Assembly: GCF_028583425.1 (NCBI RefSeq)
Contig: NC_072792.1
Span: 156,494,676-156,558,675 of the forward strand
From: Eublepharis macularius
Taxonomy: Eukaryota; Chordata; Lepidosauria; Squamata; Eublepharidae
Reading direction: 5' to 3'
DNA length: 64,000 bases
The translations under genes and the position numbers were made by a program. Numbering within the stretch: the first letter of the stretch is position 1; each line of letters begins with the position of its first letter. The notes under the pieces are model-generated. The model saw only the letters and a program-made list of their open reading frames with translations. It was not told the DNA's origin and made no database searches. Below, one piece after another: positions 25,608 to 36,500 of the stretch.

Positions 25608-25850
25608 TTGGTGTAGTGGTTAAGAGGGGCAGGACTCTAATCTGGAGAGCCGGGTTTGATTCCCCACTTCACTTGAAGCCAGCTGGGTGCCCTTGGGTCA
25701 GTTAACAGCTCTCCCAGAGCTCTCTCAGCCCCACCCATCTCACAGGGTGATTGTCGTGAGGATAACAATAACACACTTTGTAAACAGCTCCCAGTGGGCA
25801 TTAAGTTGTCCTGAAGGGTGGAAAATAAATCAAATGTTGTTGTCATTATT
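25608..25850 (+). mobile_element. tRNA-derived Sauria-like SINE
   Basis: tRNA-like head (ggtgtagtggttaagaggg, gtttgattcccc), central block ctctctcagccccacccatc with cacagggtgattgtcgtgag, and 3' tail caaatgttgttgtcattatt. This is the main SINE family of the window (six copies). Confidence 0.8.
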
Positions 25851-26531
25851 TGACAAGTTTAATGGCAACTGACGTGCACAAGATTCAGTATGTATATTTT
25901 GTACTTGTGTATCCATGTCTGAATACAAAGTAAGAAGTGGCCCTCTTTAGTAAGAGTAAGCATACATGTGTTGCTTGCCATGCAGAGTTGACAGGATCCA
26001 GTGCTCCAATCACATCACTTTCTAAGTCCATTGAGGTCACATGAAGCTGCCCTACCTATATTGAGTCAGACCTTTGATCTATCAAAGTAAGTACTGTCTA
26101 AGTACTTACTGGCAGCTGTTCTCCAGAATATCCTTTCCCATCAGGAGCAATCCTAAGCAATACTAGTCAGAAGCCCCATGCTATTCTGTCAGGCCTACTC
26201 TTAGGAAGGAGTCCTTAGGATTGCAGCCATCGTGTACTGCCTGATCTTTTTAACCAGAGATTCCAGGGATGGAATCTTGGAACTTCTGCATGCAAAACAG
26301 ATGTTCTACCACTGCCTCCCTTGGGCTTGGAAGGGAGTAACACCAGATAGGGTTGCAATCTCAGAAACTTTAAGAAAAAGGGGGAAATGCAAGGAAGCTA
26401 ATATGTATTGGCATGAGAAGAGACCTTTCATAACCTCTAGGAGCCAATACCCTTGCTCAAGAGACAAATATGGGAACCCATCTGTTCTGCCAAATACGTT
26501 CCCTACTAATGAAAGAACATCCTGAAGAGAA

Positions 26532-26603
26532 ACAGCAGTAAATATGGTGGACTGCACAACATAAGCATTTAAACCATGATTACTCTCCAGAAGCAGGAAT
26601 GCA
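26532..26603 (+). repeat. 72 bp exact direct repeat, unit 2
   Basis: Identical to 25443-25514, about 1.1 kb away. It is followed by an A-rich run (aaaaaaattaaa). Confidence 0.85.
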
Positions 26604-26831
26604 AAAAAATTAAACAAGAGTCATGTTGTCCCTAGATTCAGCTAGACAAGAAGTGAAACAGTTGCCTTTTACCTCGCCAGAAGAACTGGAATTGTGCTGA
26701 TTTATTAGAATCCTTCCCATAAGTTTTTGGCCGTGGCAGGACTAGTTCAAGATATTTTATTACCCCTGAACACCATATAGAAACGACTAGATGATGTATT
26801 CATTTGATCCAGCGAAGAAATCATAGTCTTT

Positions 26832-27065
26832 GAGCAGAACCACAAGTGATGCCTGACACAGGTTGTACACTAGTCAGCTTCCCTCAAGTTTTGATGGGAA
26901 ATGTAGGCATCCTGGTCTCGCAGCTTGGCTCTCTGACTGCTGTCCAATGGACTTTCCAACTGTCACTTGTCCAACATTCCGCCAAGCTGCCTACATTTCC
27001 CATCAAAACTTGAGGGAAGCAGACAAGTGTCCAATCTGTGCCTTTTGTCACTTGTGGTTCTGCTC
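26832..27065. mobile_element. Long-TIR MITE (hairpin)
   Basis: About 234 bp whose two halves are inverted copies for roughly 90 bp: outer ends gagcagaaccacaagtga and tcacttgtggttctgctc, inner arms cttccctcaagttttgatgg and ccatcaaaacttgagggaag. No coding capacity. Superfamily not assigned, as the target duplication is unclear. Confidence 0.7.
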
Positions 27066-27990
27066 TTTGTCTCTTCTTCCACTGACACTGGCAGCTGAAA
27101 CAAGGGGTTGTGTCTTTTCAAAGGAGGAACCAAGCAATGTTGCACTAAGCAGCTAATCATAGTTGACAAGTAAAGAAGCTGTGCAGGAAAAGATCGCATT
27201 AAACTTCAGGCCCCCACCCCAGGAGGCTTTGCTTCTAATGAAGTTTCATATACCATTTAATTTGGCTACAAGATGGAGATACCCTATTTGGAGACTAGTA
27301 GCGCAATCCCAAGCATTGGCTTCAAAGGATTTAGAAGAGTGTACCTCTGTTCTCGTTCATGTTTCTGTTTTCCTGAAAATATCTCTCTCTCTCTGGCCCA
27401 TGAATCATTTATTAATCACAGTTTCCTGGAAAGTGATAATGCATCATCTCAAGGGAGACTCTGCCGGAACAAAGCAGACATCTCCTGGTTTTCTCCATTC
27501 CTTATTCTTAGAGGGCAGATTGTAACTGTTCCCACTTATTAAATGTCTCTGAAAATCTTACCCTTGCCAATGATGACCAAAGGGACCTGACTCCTAAGTG
27601 TTTATTTTCCAACCACTAACTCTAGAAAGATTTCTGGAGGGTATAAATGAACTCTCAATAATTTAAATAAATAAGGTGAATTAAAAAAAAAAACCCAAAG
27701 AGGACAATTGCCTCAATCAAATGGGAACTTCAAAATGTTTGAATGAAACAATCATAAGATGCAGAGGTGTGCTGGTACAGGGACACAAGGAATATCTGTA
27801 TTCAGAGACAGGATACCCCTTGTAAACAGAAGCTGGGGGACCACGAACAAAACACAGGCACAGCCTTAACCACCATGCTCTGCTTTTGGACTTTCAGAGG
27901 TACTTTGTTGGCTGCTCTTGGGTTCAGATCGCTGGACTGGACAGGCTTGAGGCTCATTCAGCAAAGCACTTCTTTCATTCTTATGAGTCA

Positions 27991-28224
27991 GTTTGTTGTA
28001 GTGGTCAAGGGCAGCAGGACTCTAATTTGGAGAACCAGGTTCTCCACTTGAAGCCGGTTGGGTGACCTTGGGTCAGTCACAGCTCTCTCAGAGCTCTCTC
28101 AGCCCCACCCACCTCACAGGGGTGATTGTCATGAGGATAATATTAACACACTTAGTAAACTGCTCTGAGTGTGGCATTTAGTTGTCCTGAAGGGTGGTAT
28201 ATAAATCAAATGTTCTTCTTCTTT
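27991..28224 (+). mobile_element. tRNA-derived Sauria-like SINE
   Basis: gtttgttgtagtggtcaagg head, ccacccacctcacaggggtg body, tail ataaatcaaatgttcttctt. A short deletion affects the box B region. Confidence 0.75.
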
Positions 28225-29724
28225 TGACATCAGCTATTGACATTAGCTATTATTTAGCCTCTTTTACACTGAGATACCATATATTCTGAGAAACCATATA
28301 ACCACCCTCCTTTCCAGGAATAAATGGCCTTTACAAAAACAGTAGGAATCTATTTCCCACATGATAACATATGTCGGTGTTGGATAAGTGTTGTTAGGGT
28401 AACACTGCATTGCTACCCCCAGTTGAGTTGCCCAGAGATGTCAGAATCTGTTTGGTGGGCTGCACACAGCTTTGTGAAATGTTGTACAGTTAATCATAAT
28501 GGATGTGGAAGGAAGGTAAGAGTGGAAAACAGACAAAACCTTGCATCCTGGTGATTAATATTTAAATGCTGGCATCATTCCATGTCAACCATTCTGTATA
28601 ACCCTCCTGTTTTAATGATTGAACATGTCTGAAAACTGAGTAACAGCTTCTGGAACTCAGTAACCAAACAACTGCCCTCACCTCACCTTCATGTACAATC
28701 TTTGCATGCAGATGAAAGATGCCCGACAACAGTATCTTGCATGGATGTATTGCAAAAGGTAAGCCTTTAATTAAACACCTGTCTGTAACTAAAGGCTGCA
28801 GTCCTAAGAACACTTTCCTAGGAATAAGATCCCCACTGAATAAAATTGGACTTACTTCTGAGTCAATTTGCTTAGATTTCCTCTATAAATTAGGGCACTT
28901 ATAGAGATCAAATGAATAACATATCCTTTAAAATTATTTGGCATACTTGTTGTATAGCACAAGGGAAAAGGAAACAAAGTGTTCTGAAGAATATAATACA
29001 GTTTTTCTGCTAAAGCAATGCTAAGTACGTCAGTTTAGAAGTAACCCCCCATGTTATACAATGGTGCTTATTCCTACAAAAGGGTCCTTAAGGACTGCAG
29101 CCTTGGTTCTGTAAGCTGCCTGGGTGGGAGAATAATCAGGAACTATACATCAGCTGCTCAGAGCTGGGGATAATAATAAAGAGATCAAGGCACAGAATTT
29201 CAAGGAATGGGCAGCAAATTATTCTTTACTTGTACCCCTTTTATTGGGTGTGTTGGGTTATATGTTCTTTTTTCACAAGGCATGCAGGAATATATGAGAT
29301 TTGTGCCAAATACAGGCATTTATGTGCAGTTATGTGCCCTGGAACAATAACAGAGCAATCCTAAACACACCCTTCGAAGCTCATTGAAGTCAATGGGTTT
29401 AGAAGATAGCAACTCTGCTTTGGAATGCACTGTAAATGTTGAAGTACTTTAAGGACGACCTCTCACCGTATAGCTAGTGTGTACTGAATTTTAAAATTCT
29501 GAGAAGTTTAGTAGTTTGGAAATGAAATGTGATCAAATTGAGCAAATGTATGTAGATTTTATCAATAGGAATATGACAGTAGGTGTCTGGGTTTTTTTTG
29601 TCTGGACATGAAAGCAAATGGCAGCAGAAGCAGCTTGCTTCTCGTGGTATGTAAATACACATGAAGCTAGTTTTGTCTGTCAGTGGATATGGGGCAGTGG
29701 TAGCAGTTGTACACCCTATTTATT

Positions 29725-31157
29725 TATTTATTTATTCATTCATTCATTCAATTTTTAGCCCTCCCCACGAACGGGCTCAAGGAGGGGTACAATAAAATGC
29801 TCAGTACATATTAAAACATATAAATACATTTAAAATCCAAAACCTACAAAATACATATGGAACAACATCTCAGAGGGTGACCACCTCCACTTTCCCCAGT
29901 CATAATGTAAACAAAAGAGGGGGGTGGGGGCCACAGTTAATAATATTCCAGTGACTGTGCTTGTTGGGGGGGGGCAGATGATTTCATCGCCTCCATGGCG
30001 GGAGACCAGTAGGGAGGCTCCTAAAACAATCAAAGACTGGCTTCAACTGTATGCCTGGTGGAACATCTCTGTCTTACTGGCCCACCGAAAAGATATGAGA
30101 TCTTGGCGGGCCCGAGTGTCTTCCGACAGAGAGTTCCACCAGGTTGGGGCCAGGACTGAAAATGCCCTGGCTCTGGTCAAGGCCAGCTGGGCTTCCCTGG
30201 GGCCAGGGACAACCAGTAGGTTTTTATTTGCCCATCTTAGTGCTCTTCGGGGTACATATGGGGAAAGGCAGTCCCGCAGGTAGTCTGGTCCCAGTCTGTT
30301 TAGGTCTTTAAACCAAAACCTTGAACTTGATCCAGAACTCCACAGGGAACCAGTGCAGCTGCTGCAGAATTAGAGTGATATGTGCCCTGTATGGTATGCC
30401 CATCAGGACACGTGCAGCAGTGTTCTGGACCCGCTGTAATTTCCAGGTCAAGCCGAAGGGAAGCCCTGCACAGAGCGAGTTACAGTAGTCTATTCTGGAG
30501 GCGACCATTGCATGGATCACTGTAGTTAGGTCGTGGGCTGACAGATAGGGTGAGAGCTGCGTGGCCTGTCAAAGATGGAAGAACGTAGACTGGGCAAATG
30601 CCATGACCTGGCCCTCCATCGATAGGGAGGAATCCGGTATCACTCCGAGACTCCAGACCAATGAAACAGGTGCTAACCATGACACACCAAAGGTCGGGAG
30701 TCGGATTCTCAAATCTGGCAACCTCCGACCCAAGTACGGGACCTCCATCTTTACTGGGTTCAACTTCAGCCAGCTCTGCTTTACCCATCCAGCTATGGCC
30801 TCCAAAGCTCTCACTAGGACCTCAGGGGCAGAGTCAGGCCAGCCACCCATCAACAGATACAACTGGATGTCATCCGCATATTGGTGACAATCCGGTCTGA
30901 AACTTCACGCCAACTGGGCAAGGGGGCACATATACAGGTTGAATAACAAAGGGGAGAGTATCGCCCCTTGCGGGACTCCGCACACCAACAGCTGATGTGT
31001 GGATAAGCTCTCCCCAAGTGCCACCCTCTGTCCCTGACCATGGAGAAAGGAGACAAGCCACTGCAAGGCAGTCCTTCAGATCCCCACATCGGCGAGGCGA
31101 TGGGTCAATAGTTCATAGTGGACCGTGTCAAATGCTGCTGAAAGATCCAACAAAAAA
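29725..31157 (-). mobile_element. CR1/L2-like LINE, 5'-truncated
   Basis: On the minus strand, reverse transcriptase motif A (DLSAAFDTV) lies near 31100-31150, followed by further RT/thumb sequence (LKLNPVKMEV near 30730-30800) and the typical C-terminal block DYCNSLCAGLPFGLTWKLQR, VQNTAARVLMG, LQQLHWFPVEF at about 30310-30500. The 3' end runs into (TTCA)n/(TTTA)n at 29726-29750. The frame is interrupted several times. Clade: CR1 or L2. Confidence 0.8.
29726..29755. repeat. (TTTA)n(TTCA)n tail of the LINE
   Basis: Tandem tttattta then ttcattca units form the short-repeat tail expected at the 3' end of the minus-strand CR1/L2-like element. Confidence 0.75.
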
Positions 31158-31159
31158 GT

Positions 31160-31443
31160 GAAACCCACTTGGTGCTATTAAAGCCAATAACCCGAACCAA
31201 GCTAATTACATTTCACCAAGCTGATTACATTTCACTTTGTACCTCCACACACTATCTTACTTCTTGGCAAAACCCCTCCCACCTTCTGATTGGGATAAAA
31301 AGACTCATATCTTCATTCCTGCTTGTATCTGATGAAGGGAGCTTTATTCCGGAAAGCTTATACCCTGGAAACTCTTTAAGGTGCTACTGGACTCAAACCT
31401 TGCTCATCTTCTGCAGACCAACATAGCTATCCCCGTGAAACCC
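31160..31443 (+). mobile_element. Hairpin retro-repeat family GCTACTGGACTC, single-orientation copy
   Basis: Directly abuts the LINE. It holds the family upstream region, the hammerhead-like block (31325-31363) and the 3' end (ggtgctactggactcaaacc, cagaccaacatagctatccc). A 9 bp repeat gtgaaaccc at 31158-31166 and 31435-31443 may be its target duplication, but part of this may belong to the element. Confidence 0.65.
31325..31363 (+). ncRNA. Hammerhead-ribozyme-like motif
   Basis: Stem I GUAU (31325-31328) pairs with AUAC (31360-31363). CUGAUGA (31329-31335) is followed by a weak stem II, GAAA (31352-31355), the self-complementary AGCU (31355-31358) usable as stem III in a dimer, and U at the cleavage position (31359). 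Every constant core base of a hammerhead is present. Doubt: one extra A before stem II and a stem II of only a few pairs. Confidence 0.45.
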
Positions 31444-33338
31444 TCATAAAGACATTCTCTTCTGTTCACAGAAAAGGCAATGCCTTCTGCGTATAGAAAC
31501 CTCAATGGAGTATAAATGCACGGTCCTGTGCAGATTTTTTTTTAAAAAAAGGTCTGCCAACTCATTTCCATGAGCATTAATGGTAATTTTCTAATTAATA
31601 GTATTAATATTATTGGGAATAGGCTGGCCTTGACTGGCTATCCACCTTTTACTGCAGGTACTAGGGTATATCAACATCTAATTCCATGTGCCACACCTTT
31701 TTCTGTGTAGATATCTCAAGAGCATACTTTATTATATGGAATTTGATCCTAGATTACAGGCAACATTTCACTAGGATTATTGTGAGATTTGCCAACTACA
31801 CATACGAATGAAAATTAACAGGGACCATTATGGTTGAAAAGTGACGTGGGGGGAAAGAGAGAGAAAATAAATATATACTATGCTAAAGGCCTTTTAAAAA
31901 AATTGTGAGCATAGTCCAGTCTTTGGAAAGAAGACATGTTATTGCCAGTTTTCTCCAACAAGTTCCCTTTTTTTTTTTTTGGTAAAAATAAAATACCTAC
32001 TGTGGAAACCTGCTCTTAATGAGCTGTGTTTCCAAAAGTTCATGAACCTAAGAGAAGTCTCTCTCACTCACTTAAAGGAACTATGGAATTCCAACAAACT
32101 TTCCCCATAATCTGAATTAATTTTATCCAAGATCCCTAGACTCTATGGCCTGGGGCCAGGGCATTTTATGGATTATCTCCTCCCATATGAACCTGCCCTT
32201 TGATTAAGATCGCCATTCACCATCCAGAGCCTGCTATGGAAGCCCTTAGTTTAGAAGCAAGGTGGGTGAACACCAGAGGTAGGTCATTTGGGTTGCAACT
32301 CACCCTGAACATGGAATGCACAAGAGAGCAGTCGAGAGACATCTTTTTGCTCAGACTTTTCGCTGAGTTTTTGAAAAATTGTTGATTGTTCTACACTCTC
32401 CCAAATTAACTAATTTGCCCATGTTATTATTGTTGCTATGGTTTGTTTATGCATTATTGATTTTTCCCATTAAAAATAAACAGGAGTCTTGTGGTACCTT
32501 AAAGAGAAACAATATTTTATTTCAGCTTAAGCTTTTGTGGACTAGAGCCCACTTCTGTAGGTGCTATGATTATTCCACTGCTCCTCCTCATCTGGTCTAT
32601 GGTAAGAGTGGCTTTACTACTGTTCTCATGGTTTTTATGTTGGAATTTTAATAGTGAGGATTGCTGATGCTTACTATTCTTGCCACATTGTATGCTGTTG
32701 TTGCGTTGTGTCCTGTCAGGAGTGTGATTGTTGTGTTCTTTAGGATCTGTTTAATTGTGCATTTTGCAAGTTCCCTATGGATTTTTTTAAAGCAGAATGA
32801 TGGAGCAGAAGTAGTATAAGTAAATAAATACTATGCCTATAGCCTGTACACATGGCAGGGAGGGAGGCACAGTATTGTGCCTGCTGTTCCCACTTCCCAC
32901 TACACACGTTCAGTGCAATGGCAGCCTAGACCATACACATATACCCACTGCAAGCTCTCTGTCATCATGATCAGGAATACTGTTTTTTTTTCCAGGATTC
33001 CAGACTGCAGGAATGGATCCTATGCATATGTAGTTTGTGTGTTTGATGTGGTGCTGATCTTACGTAGTAGAGGGCCACCATATATGAGCTCTACACATGA
33101 GTGTCCTTCACATTGTTATTAGGGGAGGACTTACATAACCGAACGTGACTTTCTTCAAAAGTGACAGTATGTGTCCACAGTTTTCTTCGCATAGAATTGC
33201 AGGACCTAATGTTGTCCTGCATTCCTCAATTATATTCAAAATAAGGTAACATTGCAACATGCCTTCTGCCGATGATGATTGCCACTTAACATTTATTTGT
33301 GCAGCGTGCTAATCATGTTTTGTTTTTTTAATTTTCAG
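31444..33338 (+). other. Intergenic / upstream region of C1QTNF9
   Basis: The C1QTNF9 promoter and 5' non-coding exon should lie here or further upstream, because the first coding exon begins at a splice acceptor. I cannot place them. An A/T-rich run lies at about 31966-31981. No other gene seen. Confidence 0.4.
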
Positions 33339-33519
33339 CCAGAGTTAAGTAGGATGAAACTCTGCATTATTTTGCTGGCTGTTGCAGTCAGTGCGGAAGA
33401 AATCCAAAAACAGAACAGTTGCATTGAAGGGTTTCCAGGAATGCCTGGAAGCCCTGGACACAATGGTTTGCCTGGACGGGATGGCCGAGATGGAACAAAA
33501 GGAGAAAAGGGAGACCCAG
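33339..33519 (+). CDS. C1QTNF9: C1QTNF9 first coding exon: signal peptide and start of collagen stalk
   Basis: Begins at the acceptor aattttcag (33338) with 15 bases of 5' UTR; ATG at 33354-33356. The in-frame sequence upstream of the acceptor is intron, so the ATG before MKLCIILL is the start. Ends GACCCAG|gtgtca inside a glycine codon, as is usual for collagen-type exons. Confidence 0.92.
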
Positions 33520-36500
33520 GTGTCAAACTATCTGGTCACTTCTGTTTACTTGTGTTTGTGATGGGTGCATTAGCATGCAGTCTGCCAAATGAACTTGCAG
33601 CCCCTCCGCCTGAAGCACTGATAGTCAACCAATAGTGTGTAGTCCAGTATATAGTCATGACTGGGCAGAAAGACTGGGGTATATAAATTTGGTAAATAAA
33701 AACGAATTAATTAATATAATCACTAAATGTCCTACCCAGTTTTAACCAAGTTACAATACAAATATTGTCCATGGTTGCACTCATAAGGGAATTTGTTTTC
33801 ATTCAGCATATTAAGGGTCACACACTACACATGGCCCTGGAAACCCACGATCAGATCTCCAGACATGTCTTTTATTGGCAAAAGAGCAGTCACCCTGAGT
33901 GGGGAGGGAGCCCAAGGCATGGTCCTGGAAAAGGGTGTATTAAGTCTCCCCTCCCTCTGCTGTCACCCCTTATTGGAAATGCCACTCCCAGCTGCTTTAA
34001 ACTCGGGAAAAGAAAGAAACAGGCACAGTATGGGTGATTATTTTCTTTTTTGTGGCTTAAAGCAGCAACTGGTTAGAAAACTTATGTGGCAAGAAAGCAC
34101 TTAACACCCCCCCCCCTCCCCTGCAGCACTCCAGAGCTGCTTTTTTCCAATAAATTCTGTGCCTGGGGATCCAATCAATAGAAACCCAGGGTCGCGTATA
34201 GCACATATAGGGGCACTTAGAGCAGTCCTGATTGATGCCATCCAGATTATAGAATGACATCCAGATTACAGAATGGAATACTAAAAGTGCAATCCTAAGC
34301 ATAGTTACCCCAGTCTAAACCCATTGGTTTCAATTGGCGTAGACTGGCTTAACTCTGTTTAGGATTGCACTATAAAAGTGGTTGCCCAACTGAAGCATTG
34401 TCTTAATCGATACCTAAAAATTTAAAGAGTTTTCTGTGGGTTTGGATTCTGATTCATGCAAAGCTCTTACACAAACTAACAGGACCACCTCAGCTAACTC
34501 ATGTCAGGCACAGCAAGGACTAGAAATGGAGAGCTCATATTCTGCTGCTCCTTCTGGTGAGTGCAGAAATAGCATTGAAACAGGAGTCTCGTCCTTCCCG
34601 TTTCTGGCAGATCTCTATCCTCTGAAGCAGCCCTGGGGGCTGGATATAAATGTTCCTGGGTCAGGCTTGTGTTTTTGCCTGGCCAGCAGGCAGACTGTTG
34701 AGTCCACGGCAAGTACTCCCAAACATTCATATTTGTTTCCCCTTCTGTCCTCTGTCTGCTTTTGGAGTCCTGCCTAGGAAGACTAGAGATCCCACCTGCC
34801 CTCTACTCTGATCCCAACCTGGAATTCATGACCTGGACCCATTCTGCAGGAACTTGTGCCTCCTGCGCCGTGAGAGCTTGGCTGTAGTCACAGCTCACTT
34901 CTGACAACCAGGCACCCACCATCTCCGTGCGGCGTGGTCCGACCATGCCTCTTGATATAAAACCAAATAAAGCCTTAAACAGCCCAGGGCCAGGATATCG
35001 GAAGGGCTGCTTCCTCCCATGTGAATCCACTCATTCTACTGGGCACTGTTTCATGTGTATCCCACCTTTGGAGGCATGGAGAACAGGACATTCTAGATAG
35101 TGGCATTCTCCAGTTTCATTAAGGCTGCAGCGGTATAACGTCAGTGGACGATTATTTCTGTACCTGTGAGCCTGAAGGGTCTTGTGGGGTGGCCCGGCTC
35201 GTTCTGCGGAGCACGAGAAGCTCCAGCAATCACGAGGATCACACATGAATTCATTAAGTTAATACACTCTCTAGTTTCATTAAGTGATTTACAAGACTGA
35301 TTTATTTACAATAATTTATTTATATACAAGATTTATTTATTTACAAGATTTCTTTCCTCATCAGGACCATCAAGGCAGCTAAAGACTAAAAACATACATA
35401 ACAAAAACAAGTATTAAAACCAAACAAAAACACATTATTAAAACAATTAAAACACAAAAATATAAAAACAGCTTATTAAAACATAGATTAGGAGGGAGGG
35501 CTCACTAAGGGAATGCCAGACAAAACAAAAAAGTCTCTACCTGCTGGTGGAAGACAGCAACAGAAGGGGGCAGACAATGCTCCTTGGTGCCATGACTTCT
35601 CTGTGATTGCTACCTGCCTAATTTCAGAAGGCAGGAGCTCCTAAAGTAGGGCTTTGAAAGATGACCATAGTGGTCAGGTAGGTTTACAAGGGAGTAGGCA
35701 ATCCTTCAGGTATGCTGGTCCCAAGGCATACAGGGCTTTAAAGGTGAGCATCAGAACCCTGAATTGAGCCCAGAAACAGATTGAGAGCCAACGTAAATGG
35801 GCCAAGATTGGAGTGATACAGTGCCTACAATCCTCTCCAGTCAACATCCTGGATGAAGCATTCTGTACCAATTGAAGATTCTGAGCACTTATTGAGGGCA
35901 GCCCCATAGAAAGTGCATGGCAGTAATGTAATCTAGATGTAACTAGGGCATGCACTACAGTGGCCCAATCTTTTCTGCCCAGGAAAGGCTGCAATTGGCT
36001 AACCAGTCGAAGCTGGTTGATCAGATGACTAGATTATTTTTAGGTGCTTATTAAATACTTCCACATTTGCTCAAGTTTTTTGGAAGAATTTCATTTGACC
36101 GCCTGCTGTGTTATCTTTGTATGTTGACTGTTGTCTCGCATTCTATTTGTATAATCTTAACTAGTTGCTTTTAATCCCATTATTACCTACTTTGGAGAAC
36201 TGCCTCAGCTAGAAAGCTAAAATACTATAACTAAATAAACAGGTGTGTTGTTGACTACCAAACAGAAATAATAAAATGTCAGGTTAACAGAAGAATCTGT
36301 GCTCATCTAAGCCAACATGTTGCCCAAAAGACAAGTCACCTAATCCAAAGGTGATTGTGAGGTTGGTTACAGTTCATCAGTAGGCCAGTGGCCAATTGCT
36401 AGCTGATCATACAGGCATTGCTGATGGCTCAACCAGATGGACTTTTCAAAAAATGCTGAACTAGGTGGACTTTTATCTGATCTAGCATACTTCCCACTTC

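Larger units (their letters stand above)
25851..29724 (+). other. Intergenic, between SINE copies
   Basis: Outside the listed repeats, only worn AGTGCAATCC-type hairpin repeat pieces are seen (about 26140-26230, 28790-28870, 29020-29100, 29355-29430). No gene recognised. Confidence 0.4.

Noticed and set aside
25608-25690. A possible tRNA gene
   Set aside because: The box A/box B-like start belongs to a SINE with the same body as five other copies; no cloverleaf closes.
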